DNA of 64,000 bases from CAYNRA01 sp046296415 (GCA_046296415.1 JBKBLN010000001.1:1-64000), one strand, 5' to 3'; positions 44,134-54,094 are shown, counted from the first letter of the stretch. Program-made: numbers and translations. The notes: generated by a model not told the origin, from the letters alone.

Positions 44134-47118
44134 ATGAGAATGAAATCTCTATTCAGCTTGGTGATTGGTCTTGCCCTGAGTTTTGGAGCGTTTGCCCAAG
44201 CTAGAAAGGTTACAGGGTCTGTAACTTCGGCAGCGGATGGTACGGCTCTTCAGGGTGTCAGTGTGTCTGTTAAAGGGACCAAGACCGGTGTCACGACCGA
44301 CGCCAACGGAAATTATTCCGTAGACGTGGATGGAAAAGCCACCCTCGTATTTTCGTATGTTGGATTTCTTTCACAGGAAATCTCAGTTGGCAATCGCTCT
44401 TCTGTCAATGTGTCGCTAGCGGAAGATGCACAACTACTCAATGAAGTTGTTGTAGTAGGTTACGGAGAGCAGTCTAAGAAGTTGAGCACGCAAACTGTTT
44501 CTACTCTCTCCAACAAAGCGATCAAGGACATTCCAGCACTGTCTCCTCAGCAATTATTGCAAGGACAGGCAGCGGGTGTTCAGATGGTGGCTTCGTCTGG
44601 GGTTTTGGGTGCAAACCCGTCCATCCGGATTCGGGGTGCTGCCTCCATCACGGGTGGTGGTCAGCCATTGTTCGTTATTGACGGAGTTCCGCTTAACGAC
44701 GGTACACTTTCAGGTGCACAAGGAGGGGGTACCGGTTTGAACCCACTTTTGAACATCAACCCGAACGATATCGAAACGATGTCGGTCTTGAAAGATGCAG
44801 CAGCTGTTGCTATCTACGGTTCTCGTGGAGCCAATGGTGTAATTTTGATCAATACCAAAAAAGGAACGAAAGACAAGAAAACCGAGATCAACTTGGATAC
44901 CTTCACGGGTTTCTCTAATCCAACCAACTTGATCCCCGTGATGTCGACTGAGCAGTACATCAACTACAACAATGCTTTCCGGGCATCGCGTGGCCAAGCT
45001 CCTCAGACGTTACCAACCGATTATTTTGACTGGGTAAACAATGTGATCCAGCAAGGAAGAACCAATAACGTGAACCTCTCCATGCGCGGTGGATCAGCCA
45101 ATACATCCTTCTTTGTTTCAGGTACCTATGCTACTGAAACCGGATTTACCATTGGCAACGACTTAAGCCGTCTGGCAGGACGTTTGAACTTGGAACACAA
45201 AGCCAAAGACTATTTGACCATCGGTACCAATTTGTCGTTGTCAACCGTTGACATGGATCGTATCGGGGTAGAGAACAATACCTTCGCACCGCTTACTTCC
45301 GCCTACCTTCAATTGCCTTATGTGCTTCCTCGAGATGCAAACGGCAACTTAGTGAATACAGGTTTCGTGCAAAACGTATTGGCCATCGAAGAGTTGAATA
45401 CCAACAAATTCTGGTCAAAGCGGACAACCGGTAACGTGTATGCTGACTTGAAAATCTTGAAAAACTTGTCTTTCCGCACTGACTTCGGTATGGATATCAA
45501 TACCGGGGATAGCAAAGCTCGTTCGGTCAACTTATTGCAACCTGGTGGTTCGGCGTCTCGTGACTTGCAGTGGGATAATAAATGGTTATCCACCAATACA
45601 CTTCGCTATTTCCTAGACAAAGACAAGCATTCATTCAGTGCCTTAGCAGGTTACTCTTACGAAACAGCCTTGTTTACCCAAGTAGCCGTAGCAGGTAACG
45701 GATTTGCCTCCGATGGTTTACCGAACGTTTCGTCTGCGGCAACCCCAACGTCTACCGTCGAGTCTCGCTCGGAGTGGGCTTTGGAATCTCAGTTCTTGCG
45801 TTTGAACTACGGTTTCAATAACAAATATGTCTTTGAAGGATCGTTGCGTCGGGATGGATCTTCTCGCTTTGGTCAAAACTTCCGTTATGGTTTATTCTAT
45901 GCCGTATCAGGAGGTTGGGTCGTGTCAGAAGAAAACTTCTTGAAAGGAAACAATTTCATCAACTTCTTGAAATTGACCGCATCGTATGGTACGGCAGGTA
46001 ACGACCGGATCGGGAACTTCTCGTCTCTAGCATTGTATGGCGGTGGAACCGCGGCTGACTACCTTGGCTTACCGGGTCTTCGTCCAACGCAAGTTCCTAA
46101 CCCGAACTTAACTTGGGAAGAAACGGCTCAATTGGACATTGGTATCAACACCACTTTTTATAAAAATGTCTTCAATTTAAGCGTCAACTTCTTCGACAAA
46201 ATTACCTCAGGAATCTTGTTGAACGTACCGTTCCCATTCACTTCGGGTTTCCCAAGTGCTTCTCAGAACGTGGGTAAAATGCGGAACCGCGGGTTTGACA
46301 TCGACTTCTCGGCGAACCTAATCAACCGGGGAGATTTCCGTTGGAGCGTAGGTTTCAATGCAGGATATTTGAAGAATACTGTATTGGAATTACCTAATGC
46401 TTCTGTGGATGCAGACGGAAACCGTTTCGTGCAAGGTTCAGCGGCTCAGCGTGCAGTAGAAGGGCGTTCATTGAACGAATTCTTCTTGGTTCGTGCCAAA
46501 GGAGTAAATCCTGAAACGGGAGATTTTGAGTGGTTAGACAAAAATGGAAATCCAGTCACCACGTATTCGGCCAACAACCGTGTATTTGTAGGTTCTGCGA
46601 TCCCAAGATGGGTTGGTGGTATCAATACCAACTTCAGCTATAAGAACTTCGACTTCTCGATGTTGTTCTCCTACTCACTAGGTAACAAAGTCTTAATCGA
46701 CGGTCTTCGTTTCACTGAAAACATGAACCCTGCGGCTGGTTTCAATAAATCAACCGATTTGCTAGACTACTGGAAGACACAAGGTGATGTAACCTTTGCC
46801 CCAAGATTGAATAGCCCGACAGCGTTGTTGTTCAACCAGCTTTCGGATATCCACATGCAAAATGGTTCGTTCATGCGTTTGAGAAACATCAACATCGGCT
46901 ACAGCTTGCCAACTTCTTTATTAGGAAGTCAGAAAGTTATTCGTTCGGTGCGGTTGTATGCATTAGGACAGAACTTGTTCTTGATCAAAGACAAGGCCTT
47001 CCGTGGTCCAGACCCAGAGGTTTCGGCCAATGGCCCGAACAACGTGGTGCAAGGGGAATCCTTCTTCGCGTTGCCTCAAGCAAGAACTATCACATTTGGT
47101 CTTAACCTAGGATTATAA
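44134..47118 (+). CDS. Second SusC/RagA-type TonB-dependent receptor
   Basis: A 994-residue SusC-type receptor. Signal (to AFAQ, residue 22), carboxypeptidase-regulatory-like domain (VTGSVTSAADGTALQGVSVS), TonB-box region EVVVVGYGEQSKKLSTQTVS, plug (LLQGQAAGVQMVASSGVLGA; MSVLKDAAAVAIYGSRGANG) and a C-terminal barrel. It is only distantly like the first SusC. With the SusD gene 17 bp downstream it forms a self-contained pair without enzymes. It may take up xylan fragments because of its position, or another glycan. Confidence 0.95.
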   Translation: MRMKSLFSLVIGLALSFGAFAQARKVTGSVTSAADGTALQGVSVSVKGTKTGVTTDANGNYSVDVDGKATLVFSYVGFLSQEISVGNRSSVNVSLAEDAQLLNEVVVVGYGEQSKKLSTQTVSTLSNKAIKDIPALSPQQLLQGQAAGVQMVASSGVLGANPSIRIRGAASITGGGQPLFVIDGVPLNDGTLSGAQGGGTGLNPLLNINPNDIETMSVLKDAAAVAIYGSRGANGVILINTKKGTKDKKTEINLDTFTGFSNPTNLIPVMSTEQYINYNNAFRASRGQAPQTLPTDYFDWVNNVIQQGRTNNVNLSMRGGSANTSFFVSGTYATETGFTIGNDLSRLAGRLNLEHKAKDYLTIGTNLSLSTVDMDRIGVENNTFAPLTSAYLQLPYVLPRDANGNLVNTGFVQNVLAIEELNTNKFWSKRTTGNVYADLKILKNLSFRTDFGMDINTGDSKARSVNLLQPGGSASRDLQWDNKWLSTNTLRYFLDKDKHSFSALAGYSYETALFTQVAVAGNGFASDGLPNVSSAATPTSTVESRSEWALESQFLRLNYGFNNKYVFEGSLRRDGSSRFGQNFRYGLFYAVSGGWVVSEENFLKGNNFINFLKLTASYGTAGNDRIGNFSSLALYGGGTAADYLGLPGLRPTQVPNPNLTWEETAQLDIGINTTFYKNVFNLSVNFFDKITSGILLNVPFPFTSGFPSASQNVGKMRNRGFDIDFSANLINRGDFRWSVGFNAGYLKNTVLELPNASVDADGNRFVQGSAAQRAVEGRSLNEFFLVRAKGVNPETGDFEWLDKNGNPVTTYSANNRVFVGSAIPRWVGGINTNFSYKNFDFSMLFSYSLGNKVLIDGLRFTENMNPAAGFNKSTDLLDYWKTQGDVTFAPRLNSPTALLFNQLSDIHMQNGSFMRLRNINIGYSLPTSLLGSQKVIRSVRLYALGQNLFLIKDKAFRGPDPEVSANGPNNVVQGESFFALPQARTITFGLNLGL

Positions 47119-47135
47119 TTTAAAAGCATTGACTC

Positions 47136-48572
47136 ATGAAAAGCAATTCAATAAAGATCATCGCCCTAGCTGCTGGTATTCTGACTTTCTCAGGTTGCCA
47201 AGACAGACTCGAATTACGGCCTGAGCAATCGCTTGCTGAATCACAAGCTTTTGCCACAGGTTCCAACGCACTTGCCTCTCTTCTTGGGGTGTATTCCCAA
47301 AGTCAGTTTTTGGAAGTGTTTGGTTCTGGTCCACAAATCTTGGACGATTTCATGGCGGATAATACAACATTCGTTGGCTCGTTTCCAACGTTGCAGGATA
47401 TCAACGCCTACGTGACCACCACGCCAAACGCCACCATCCAATCTTATTGGCAGGTTCATTACCAGACCATCAACAACGCCAATGCGGTTATCGCCAACGT
47501 TCCTGGAATTCAAGATCCTGCGTTGACTGACGCCTTGAAAGCCCAATACGTGGCCGAGGCTAAATTCATGCGGGCTATCCTGTATTTTAACTTGGTGAAC
47601 ATGTTTGGCCAGCCTTTCCGTGTACAAAATGGAAATACACCTGGGGTTCCTTTGGTGTTGACTCCATTCACAGGTACGGTTGAATTCCCAGCTCGGGCTA
47701 CAGTGGCCGCGGTTCATGCGCAAATCCAAAAGGATTTAACAGAAGCTTTGGCTGATCTACCTAATGCCCATGCCAACGCAACCGCCACTAGAGGTCGGGC
47801 TACCAAAGCGGCTGCCGCGGGTTTCTTATCTCGTTTGCATTTATACCGCGGTGAGTACGCTCAAGCCGCTTCTTTCGCGAATCAAGTGATCACCAATAGC
47901 AACTACGCAGTGGCTGGTAACTTGAGTTTCTATGGTGCAACGCCTACTTCGGAGCACGTTTTCGTGGTCGTGAACTCAGCGATCGATAATGGTCGTACAG
48001 GTTCAGGTGGATGGGCATCGTATCACCGCCCAGCGGCTCAAGGAGGTCGGGGTGACTGTGCGTTCTCTCAAGACTTGGTTGACGCTTTCCAAAGAGAAGC
48101 AGGTGACCTGCGTTTTACAAGTTTAAGTGATGTTGTCACGGCAGCAGACGGACAAAGACGCCCTATGACGTTGAAATTCCGTGATGCCGCTACCAACACC
48201 GATCTTTCACCTGTGATGCGTACGTCTGAAATTTACTTGAACCGTGCAGAGGCTTTGGCTGAAGTAAACGGAGTCAATCAAGAATCCATCAACCTAGTAA
48301 ATCCAATCCGTCGCCGGGCTGGTTTGCCTGAATGGACTTTGGCCCAGTTTACCACCAAAGAAGCCTTAGTGAATGCCATCCTAGAGGAGCGTCGTAAGGA
48401 ATTATGTTTCGAAGGACACCGTCGCTTAGACTTACTTCGTCGTGGTTTACCACTTCGTCGTACAGGTGCTACAGCGGCCGCAGCTGCCTTTGGCCAGCCT
48501 CGGACAATCCTTCCAATTCCACAACGTGAAATGGATTTGAATAAAAACCTGGTGCAAAACCCGGGATATTAA
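47136..48572 (+). CDS. Second SusD/RagB-type lipoprotein
   Basis: A 478-residue lipoprotein with the lipobox FSGC (C21). SusD-fold sequences include QYVAEAKFMRAILYFNLVNM, LNRAEALAEVNGVNQESINL and the C-terminal RKELCFEGHRRLDLLRRG. It is shorter than the first SusD. It ends in a perfect 15-bp hairpin. It partners the SusC gene upstream. The ligand is not known. Confidence 0.95.
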   Translation: MKSNSIKIIALAAGILTFSGCQDRLELRPEQSLAESQAFATGSNALASLLGVYSQSQFLEVFGSGPQILDDFMADNTTFVGSFPTLQDINAYVTTTPNATIQSYWQVHYQTINNANAVIANVPGIQDPALTDALKAQYVAEAKFMRAILYFNLVNMFGQPFRVQNGNTPGVPLVLTPFTGTVEFPARATVAAVHAQIQKDLTEALADLPNAHANATATRGRATKAAAAGFLSRLHLYRGEYAQAASFANQVITNSNYAVAGNLSFYGATPTSEHVFVVVNSAIDNGRTGSGGWASYHRPAAQGGRGDCAFSQDLVDAFQREAGDLRFTSLSDVVTAADGQRRPMTLKFRDAATNTDLSPVMRTSEIYLNRAEALAEVNGVNQESINLVNPIRRRAGLPEWTLAQFTTKEALVNAILEERRKELCFEGHRRLDLLRRGLPLRRTGATAAAAAFGQPRTILPIPQREMDLNKNLVQNPGY

Positions 48573-48588
48573 TTCTTTCGATTCTTTA

Positions 48589-48624
48589 AACAACAAAGCC
48601 ACCCGAACAGGTGGCTTTGTTGTT
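48589..48624. terminator. Bidirectional terminator after the second SusD
   Basis: A perfect 15-bp stem AACAACAAAGCCACC ... GGTGGCTTTGTTGTT with a six-base loop (48604-48609). It lies between convergent SusD and rhodanese genes. Confidence 0.85.
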
Positions 48625-48628
48625 TAAT

Positions 48629-48994
48629 TTACTTTCCTCTCTTGGCCAGTTCTCCGTATCCCGCCCCTTGAAGGTTGTAGATTTGTTTAAATCCAGCTTT
48701 TGCGAGCATTTCCGCTGCCTTGGAACTACGGCCGCCCACAGCACAGTAGATGAATAGCGGTTTCTCTTTGTTTAGTTTGCCAGCTTTCTGCAGAAAATCA
48801 GGGTCCTGAATGTTGATCAAATGGGCATTTTTTACTTTTCCACTGGCCCATTCATTGGGGGTTCTTACATCCAAAATTTGGGCTTGAGGGGTTTGATCTA
48901 GCTTTTTTACGAAAGCGTCAATCGGCAAATTCGTCTGACTGAAAGCAACGGAACTTAGAAGTAAGGCGAAGCCAGTAAGCATGGATTTCAACAT
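48629..48994 (-). CDS. Secreted rhodanese-like protein
   Basis: A 121-residue protein with signal peptide (to VAFSQ, residue 20). The rhodanese single domain has DVRTPNEW at 42-49 and the catalytic loop CAVGGRS with C84. It is periplasmic and may carry sulfane sulfur, or have another envelope role. It lies 12 bp after the kinase gene 49007-49849 on the same strand, so the two may be cotranscribed, but no shared pathway is obvious. Confidence 0.88.
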   Translation of the reverse strand: MLKSMLTGFALLLSSVAFSQTNLPIDAFVKKLDQTPQAQILDVRTPNEWASGKVKNAHLINIQDPDFLQKAGKLNKEKPLFIYCAVGGRSSKAAEMLAKAGFKQIYNLQGAGYGELAKRGK

Positions 48995-49006
48995 AATTCG
49001 ATCAAT

Positions 49007-49849
49007 TTAAAGGTTTTGCAGGTGAAACGTGACCAAGTCCTCCAGTGGTGAGGCAACGATTTTTTCTATGTCGTACCCTTCTCGCTGTGCCACTCGATCC
49101 AATGAATTTCGAAAATAATACGCAATACTTCCTACAAAACCCAAAGGTTGATTTTGAGGATACTTCGAAATGTATTTTTCGAAAAATAAAGTAAACGATT
49201 GATTTACCAAATTCTCAATAAAAGGATCGGTGATTTGTGCCAGAATAAAAGGTGTATATTGAGCGAAATAGCGATTTGGAAAGGGTTTCCGATACGCCGC
49301 CTCCAAAATGGGCATGCGGTCGAAGGCTCCAAATTGTGCCTCAAAAATCTGCCGCGTAGATGCCGGCATTTCGTGATGTAAATAGGTCAAAACCAAGGTT
49401 TTTCCCAAATGTCCACCGCTGCCCTCGTCACCCAGCCAAAATCCAAGTGGTGGGATCTGGTAGGCTATTTGTCCGTCTTCAAACCAAACCGAATTAGAGC
49501 CTGTCCCCAAAATCGCCGCCAGCCCGCTTCCTCGTCCGAACAAGGCGCGTCCGGCTCCTACGACATCACTTTCGATCTGAATGGTCTTCGTTTTTGGCCA
49601 ATAACCTTGAAATAATGACGTCAGAAGCTCTTTCTGGTCAGGGCCTGTAATGCCGGTTCCATAGTAGAAAATAGCCACTGGGGAGGTAGGTACTTCAGTG
49701 AAGACCTCGGCATGAAAAAAGGAATGGAGTGTGTCCTTGGTTTGGTAAAACGGATTAATACCGGCTGTTTTCCAAGCACGGGTTTGTCCATCTTTCCCAA
49801 TCCACCGCCAATCGGTCTTGGTAGAGCCACTTTCAGCTACTAATATCAT
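49007..49849 (-). CDS. BadF/BadG-family sugar kinase, GlcNAc kinase-like
   Basis: A 280-residue ATPase-fold protein. The phosphate-binding ESGSTKTDWRWI at the N-terminus, GLAAILGTGSNSVWFEDGQ near 108-126 and GDEGSGGHLGKTLV near 139-152 are typical of the Bacteroidota N-acetylglucosamine-kinase-like branch of the hexokinase/Hsp70 fold. It would phosphorylate an amino sugar, perhaps from cell-wall recycling. The substrate is inferred from the family. Confidence 0.8.
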   Translation of the reverse strand: MILVAESGSTKTDWRWIGKDGQTRAWKTAGINPFYQTKDTLHSFFHAEVFTEVPTSPVAIFYYGTGITGPDQKELLTSLFQGYWPKTKTIQIESDVVGAGRALFGRGSGLAAILGTGSNSVWFEDGQIAYQIPPLGFWLGDEGSGGHLGKTLVLTYLHHEMPASTRQIFEAQFGAFDRMPILEAAYRKPFPNRYFAQYTPFILAQITDPFIENLVNQSFTLFFEKYISKYPQNQPLGFVGSIAYYFRNSLDRVAQREGYDIEKIVASPLEDLVTFHLQNL

Positions 49850-49935
49850 AGCATGTACTTTTGTGTAAAGCGCTCAAAATACCAAAATATCGTGAAACCC
49901 CGTGAACATTTTCATGTCTGAACTACTTTTATCTC

Positions 49936-49943
49936 TATCTTTG
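49936..49943 (+). promoter_or_regulatory. -7 promoter element of the M16 peptidase gene
   Basis: TATCTTTG matches the Bacteroidota consensus TAnnTTTG, 33 bp before the ATG at 49977. The -33 box is unclear. Confidence 0.45.
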
Positions 49944-49976
49944 TTATCCTCGGATAGAGGACGCTGAAAGACACGC

Positions 49977-51218
49977 ATGACTGAATATAAGCTACATACT
50001 TTTCCGAATGGTATCCGACTCGCCCATCGACAAGTAGTTCATACCCAAATTGTTCATTGTGGCATTATGCTGGACATCGGCAGCCGCGATGAAAAACCCC
50101 ACCAAACCGGCCTCGCCCATTTCTGGGAGCACATGGCCTTCAAAGGTACCAAAAAGCGAAATGCTTTTCATATCCTCAACCGATTGGAGTCAGTCGGTGG
50201 GGAAATGAATGCCTATACCACCAAAGAGAAGGTATGTTTCTATGCTTCCATCTTAGATACCCACTTTGATAAAACGATCGAACTTCTGTCCGACATTACA
50301 TTTCATTCTACTTTCCCAGAAAAACAGCTGGAAAAAGAACGTGGGGTTATTTTGGAAGAGATGAGCATGTACTTGGATGCGCCGGATGACGCCATTCAAG
50401 ATGACTTTGACGGAGTACTCTTTCCTCGACATCCGCTGGGGTACAATATTTTGGGCACACAAGAGCACGTCAAATCATTCACTCAGGCCTCTTTACAGGA
50501 GTTTATTCAGGAAAACCTAGATACGCACCGCATTGTGGTATCGGTGGTTGGCAACATCGACCTGAAACGTGCCATTAAGGTGGTGGAGAAATACATTCAG
50601 GAAATTCCAGAAAAACGTATTGAGCGCCAGCGTATTAGCCCAGGTGTATATTCGCCACAAAAAATTCAACTGCCTAAGCCCATCACCCAGGCTCACTCGG
50701 CCATTGGCCGGCCGGCCTATTCGTTAAAATCTCCGGAGCGTCTACCCTTTTTTATGTTGGTTAATTATTTAGGTGGGCCAGGCTTGAACTCTCGTTTTAA
50801 TTTAGCTCTTCGAGAGCGAAATGGATTGGTGTATTCGATCGAGGCTAATTTCACTTCCTACCAAGACACAGGATTCATGGGAATCTATTTTGCAACCGAC
50901 CAAGATAATTTGGAGCGTGCGCATCGGTTGATTCGTAGGGAAATGACCCATATTCGAGAAAAAAAATTAGGGGGAACACAGTTGAAAGCCTTGAAAGAGC
51001 AATTGATGGGGCAATTGGCGATGGCCGAAGAGAGCAATCAAGGCTATATGTTGATGATGGCAAAAAGTATCTTGGATTTGGAGCGTGTGGAGCAGCTACC
51101 TCAAATATTTCAGGATATTCAATCGGTTACAGCCGACCAACTTCAGGAAGTCGCCCAACAAATGCTGGGCGAGGATTCGCTGAGTTATTTGACGTTCTTG
51201 CCGGAGGAAACGGATTAA
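49977..51218 (+). CDS. M16-family zinc peptidase
   Basis: A 413-residue M16 (insulinase/processing-peptidase-like) protease. The inverted zinc motif HFWEH lies at 48-52 (H48, E51, H52), followed by GGEMNAYTTKEKVCFYASI. The C-terminal inactive-type half (LGGPGLNSRFNLALRERNGLVYSI) completes the two-domain unit. There is no clear signal peptide, so it may be cytoplasmic. The gene's stop overlaps the DoxX stop on the other strand. Peptide substrate unknown. Confidence 0.92.
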   Translation: MTEYKLHTFPNGIRLAHRQVVHTQIVHCGIMLDIGSRDEKPHQTGLAHFWEHMAFKGTKKRNAFHILNRLESVGGEMNAYTTKEKVCFYASILDTHFDKTIELLSDITFHSTFPEKQLEKERGVILEEMSMYLDAPDDAIQDDFDGVLFPRHPLGYNILGTQEHVKSFTQASLQEFIQENLDTHRIVVSVVGNIDLKRAIKVVEKYIQEIPEKRIERQRISPGVYSPQKIQLPKPITQAHSAIGRPAYSLKSPERLPFFMLVNYLGGPGLNSRFNLALRERNGLVYSIEANFTSYQDTGFMGIYFATDQDNLERAHRLIRREMTHIREKKLGGTQLKALKEQLMGQLAMAEESNQGYMLMMAKSILDLERVEQLPQIFQDIQSVTADQLQEVAQQMLGEDSLSYLTFLPEETD

Positions 51219-51622
51219 TGCAAAGAAAAAAGAAATAATCCGACCAGCGTGGTCAAAAAATAAGGTACCAAGGCCGCCGCACCGCCGTAATCTTTGGCTA
51301 TTCGCTGGCCGGTAAATAAAAATAAGAGGGTGATGGCCGACATTTCGACAGCCAAAATCGCCACATCTTTTTGGCCAGTCTGAAAATACAATACGGCCCC
51401 TCCAATAGCCAAGACACCAGATACCACCTCAAAGAAGGTGATAAACAGCATCAGGAGGGTCGCAATGGGCCGTAGAAAGGTCTTGGAGAATACAGATTGG
51501 ATGTAAGCAATATTATTGCGGGAATCCAATACTTTGTCAAATCCTGACTGGACAAATAAGACACCTAAAAATAGGGTAACTAAAACTTGAGCAATTTTCA
51601 GTAAGGTATAATCTAGGGTCAT
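51215..51622 (-). CDS. DoxX-like membrane protein
   Basis: A 135-residue membrane protein with four spans and the DoxX-type start LFLGVLFVQSGFDKVLDS. The start is at 51622 (MTLDYTLLKI). The longer open frame to 51940 runs antisense through the YebC gene and has no typical sequence. DoxX-like proteins are linked to redox or quinone functions, but the role here is open. Its stop overlaps that of the M16 peptidase gene. Confidence 0.8.
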   Translation of the reverse strand: MTLDYTLLKIAQVLVTLFLGVLFVQSGFDKVLDSRNNIAYIQSVFSKTFLRPIATLLMLFITFFEVVSGVLAIGGAVLYFQTGQKDVAILAVEMSAITLLFLFTGQRIAKDYGGAAALVPYFLTTLVGLFLFSLH

Positions 51623-51734
51623 GGAGTTGGGGAATTTTGGGTGAACAATCACCGAGAATAACCCGGCGGTAAACACAAAGATTCTAAAAAAATAACTAAT
51701 TTCGCAGCCAAAAGGCATCGATTGATTAAAAAAT

Positions 51735-52457
51735 ATGGGAAGAGCGTTTGAATTTAGAAAGGCCCGAAAAATGAAGCGTTGGAGCTCCATGGCCAAGACT
51801 TTTACTCGCATTGGAAAGGACATCGTGATGGCGGTGAAGGCTGGTGGGCCGGATCCTACCACCAACTCGCGGTTACGGGCCGTTATGCAAAATGCCAAGG
51901 CGGCCAACATGCCCAAAACGAACGTTGAATCGGCCATCAAACGGGCCTCTTCAAAGGATCAAGAGGATTACAAAGAAATCGTACTGGAGGGCTACGCCAT
52001 GCATGGAGTGGCAGTCTTGGTGGAATGTACCACCGACAATAATAACCGTACGGTGGCGAATGTACGGTCCTACTTTTCAAAAACGGGTGGAAGCCTAGGT
52101 ACCAATGGTATGTTGGATTTCATTTTTGAAAGAAAATGCATTTTTAAAATTGCCCAACCACCTGGTGTAGACCTAGAAGAACTTGAGTTTGAATTAATTG
52201 ACTACGGTGCCGATGATGTTTTTGTAGACGAGGAGACACATCAGGTCAATATTTATGGTGAATTTGCTGCTTATGGTGCCCTACAGAAGTTCTTAGAAGA
52301 AAAAGGGTTTGAACTCCTTCACGCTGATTTCGAGCGCATTCCAACGGATACCAAGCAATTGACCGAAGAGCAAGCCGCCGATATTGAGAAACTTCTCGAT
52401 AAACTTGATGACGACGACGACGTTCAGAATGTTTACCACAACATGGTACAGCAATAA
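51735..52457 (+). CDS. YebC/PmpR-family DNA-binding protein
   Basis: A 240-residue protein of the YebC family, a translation- or transcription-linked regulator. Seen are MGRAFEFRKARKMKRWSSMA, then GPDPTTNSRLRAVMQNAKAA and IVLEGYAMHGVAVLVECTTDNN. The N-terminal helical and two further alpha/beta domains are complete. The C-terminus has an acidic stretch (DKLDDDDDVQNVY). It lies 32 bp before tpiA on the same strand. Confidence 0.93.
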   Translation: MGRAFEFRKARKMKRWSSMAKTFTRIGKDIVMAVKAGGPDPTTNSRLRAVMQNAKAANMPKTNVESAIKRASSKDQEDYKEIVLEGYAMHGVAVLVECTTDNNNRTVANVRSYFSKTGGSLGTNGMLDFIFERKCIFKIAQPPGVDLEELEFELIDYGADDVFVDEETHQVNIYGEFAAYGALQKFLEEKGFELLHADFERIPTDTKQLTEEQAADIEKLLDKLDDDDDVQNVYHNMVQQ

Positions 52458-52489
52458 TTTTCTTTTTTTTAACTTAACTCGAGATAGGC

Positions 52490-53260
52490 ATGGCGCGTAA
52501 AAAAATCGCTGCAGGTAACTGGAAAATGAACACAACCTTTGACGAAGGGAAAATCCTGTTGTCGGAGGTAGTCAATATGGTAAAAGACGAACTAACCCAC
52601 CCCAATGTCCAAGTAGTGGTAGGTGTGCCTGCTCCTTATTTAAGTAGCTTTCGAGCCTTGTTAGATATACCCAAGGTTGCATTAGCGGCTCAAAATTGCC
52701 ATCCTAAACCATCAGGTGCATTTACGGGTGAAATGTCGGTACCCATGTTGAAATCGGTGGGAGTGGAATATATCATCATTGGTCACAGTGAGCGCCGGGA
52801 GTACTTCCAAGAATCAGATGCTTTCATCGCCGAAAAAGTAGATGCCATTTTAGCCAACGGTCTTACACCGATTTTCTGTTGTGGTGAAACACTGGCTCAA
52901 CGGGAAGCCGGTATACATTTTGACTTTGTATGTGGCCAGTTGACTCAATCGCTTTTTCACTTAACTGCCGAGCAAATACAACAAGTGGTCATTGCCTATG
53001 AGCCCATTTGGGCAATTGGGACCGGTGTCACGGCTTCCAGTGCGCAAGCCCAAGAAATGCATGCCGTTCTACGCGCTCATTTGGCCAAACAGTATGGCAA
53101 TGAAGTAGCCGAGTCGATTTCCATTCTTTATGGTGGGTCTGTTTCGGCCGGAAATGCCGCCGAGTTATTCTCACAACCCGATGTAGACGGTGGTTTAGTG
53201 GGAGGAGCTTCCTTGAAGTCTCGCGATTTCACAACCATTGCCACTTCTTTCCCTGTGTAA
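52490..53260 (+). CDS. tpiA: Triosephosphate isomerase
   Basis: A 256-residue TIM, the glycolytic enzyme that interconverts glyceraldehyde 3-phosphate and dihydroxyacetone phosphate. Catalytic residues K12 (GNWKMN), H99 (IIIGHSERR) and E171 (AYEPIWAIGTG) are all present, and the phosphate loop GGS near the C-terminus is intact. Full length. It shares a short transcript with YebC and ends before a two-way hairpin. Confidence 0.97.
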   Translation: MARKKIAAGNWKMNTTFDEGKILLSEVVNMVKDELTHPNVQVVVGVPAPYLSSFRALLDIPKVALAAQNCHPKPSGAFTGEMSVPMLKSVGVEYIIIGHSERREYFQESDAFIAEKVDAILANGLTPIFCCGETLAQREAGIHFDFVCGQLTQSLFHLTAEQIQQVVIAYEPIWAIGTGVTASSAQAQEMHAVLRAHLAKQYGNEVAESISILYGGSVSAGNAAELFSQPDVDGGLVGGASLKSRDFTTIATSFPV

Positions 53261-53286
53261 ATTCGATTTTTTTCGCTGGAAAAGAC

Positions 53287-53318
53287 CAAGCCTACCTCTC
53301 ATAAAGGTGGGCTTGTTT
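53287..53318. terminator. Two-way terminator between tpiA and the VTT-domain gene
   Basis: CAAGCCTACCT ... AGGTGGGCTTG pair over 11 bp with one wobble (53287-53297 with 53305-53315) and TTT follows. The genes on both sides converge on it. Confidence 0.6.
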
Positions 53319-54024
53319 CGTCTAGGGTCTCTTCTGCCTTTTTGCCAAAAAGTTGAATGAGTCCAACGACCGAAATGGCTAGCAGAGCAAAAAATAAAAT
53401 ACGTTCCCATTCACTTGTTTTACCACCTGAAATAGCCTCATGCAAGGCTTTGGCTTGAAGACCCGTCCAAACCGCCAATACTGTGCGTGGGATCATGCCT
53501 AATGCCCCACCAAGCCACATCGCCGAAAGCCGTGTGCCTGCCATGGCCAACATGAGGTTGGTTAAGGTAAACGGTAAAATGGGGGAAAGTTTAGCAAAAA
53601 AGACCACGCGCAACTGATGGGTTCGTAACTTAGGCAAAAGTCGAGCAGCGCGTGGATTATCGATCAAAAAACCCAAATAAGGTACGATGGGAAGAAAACG
53701 AACGGCTAGGTAAATGAGGTAGATGGCGAGTAAATTGATCAAAAATGCAGGAATTAGTCCTGTATAGCCTAAAAAGTAACCTAAGATAACGGCTAAATAC
53801 GTAGGAGGGGTAATGGCCAAGGCGGAAGTCAGGCTCGTGACCAACGTCCAAATAACCCAATACGTCCATGGCCATGTCCGGAGGGTGGTTTCGTATTCTA
53901 GCGCCCAAGCCACCCAGAGTGATGTGAGCAAAACGGGTAAAATGGTAAGTAAAATACTGGATAGGAGGGAGATACCGACTTTTTTCAAAGGTGTGGAAAG
54001 ATCAGAGTACAAAGGTGGGAACAA
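53299..54024 (-). CDS. TVP38/TMEM64 (VTT-domain) membrane protein
   Basis: A 241-residue inner-membrane protein with about six spans. The VTT region is TPPTYLAVILGYFLGYTGLI, then FFAKLSPILPFTLTNLMLAMAG, as in DedA/TVP38-type families. Members are proposed to act in lipid or undecaprenyl-phosphate movement. The C-terminus (KTSEWERILFFALLAI) is a last span. The gene is alone and convergent with tpiA. Confidence 0.85.
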   Translation of the reverse strand: MFPPLYSDLSTPLKKVGISLLSSILLTILPVLLTSLWVAWALEYETTLRTWPWTYWVIWTLVTSLTSALAITPPTYLAVILGYFLGYTGLIPAFLINLLAIYLIYLAVRFLPIVPYLGFLIDNPRAARLLPKLRTHQLRVVFFAKLSPILPFTLTNLMLAMAGTRLSAMWLGGALGMIPRTVLAVWTGLQAKALHEAISGGKTSEWERILFFALLAISVVGLIQLFGKKAEETLDETSPPL

Positions 54025-54094
54025 AATTTTAAAAAAGTAAATTTACGGAATGGATTCCTAGCGTAAGTGGCTCAATGCCCTCTACCTTTGTAAG

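Noticed and set aside
51623..51940. Upstream extension of the DoxX gene
   Set aside because: It is antisense to the YebC gene and lacks any typical sequence. The internal Met at 51622 fits the family.
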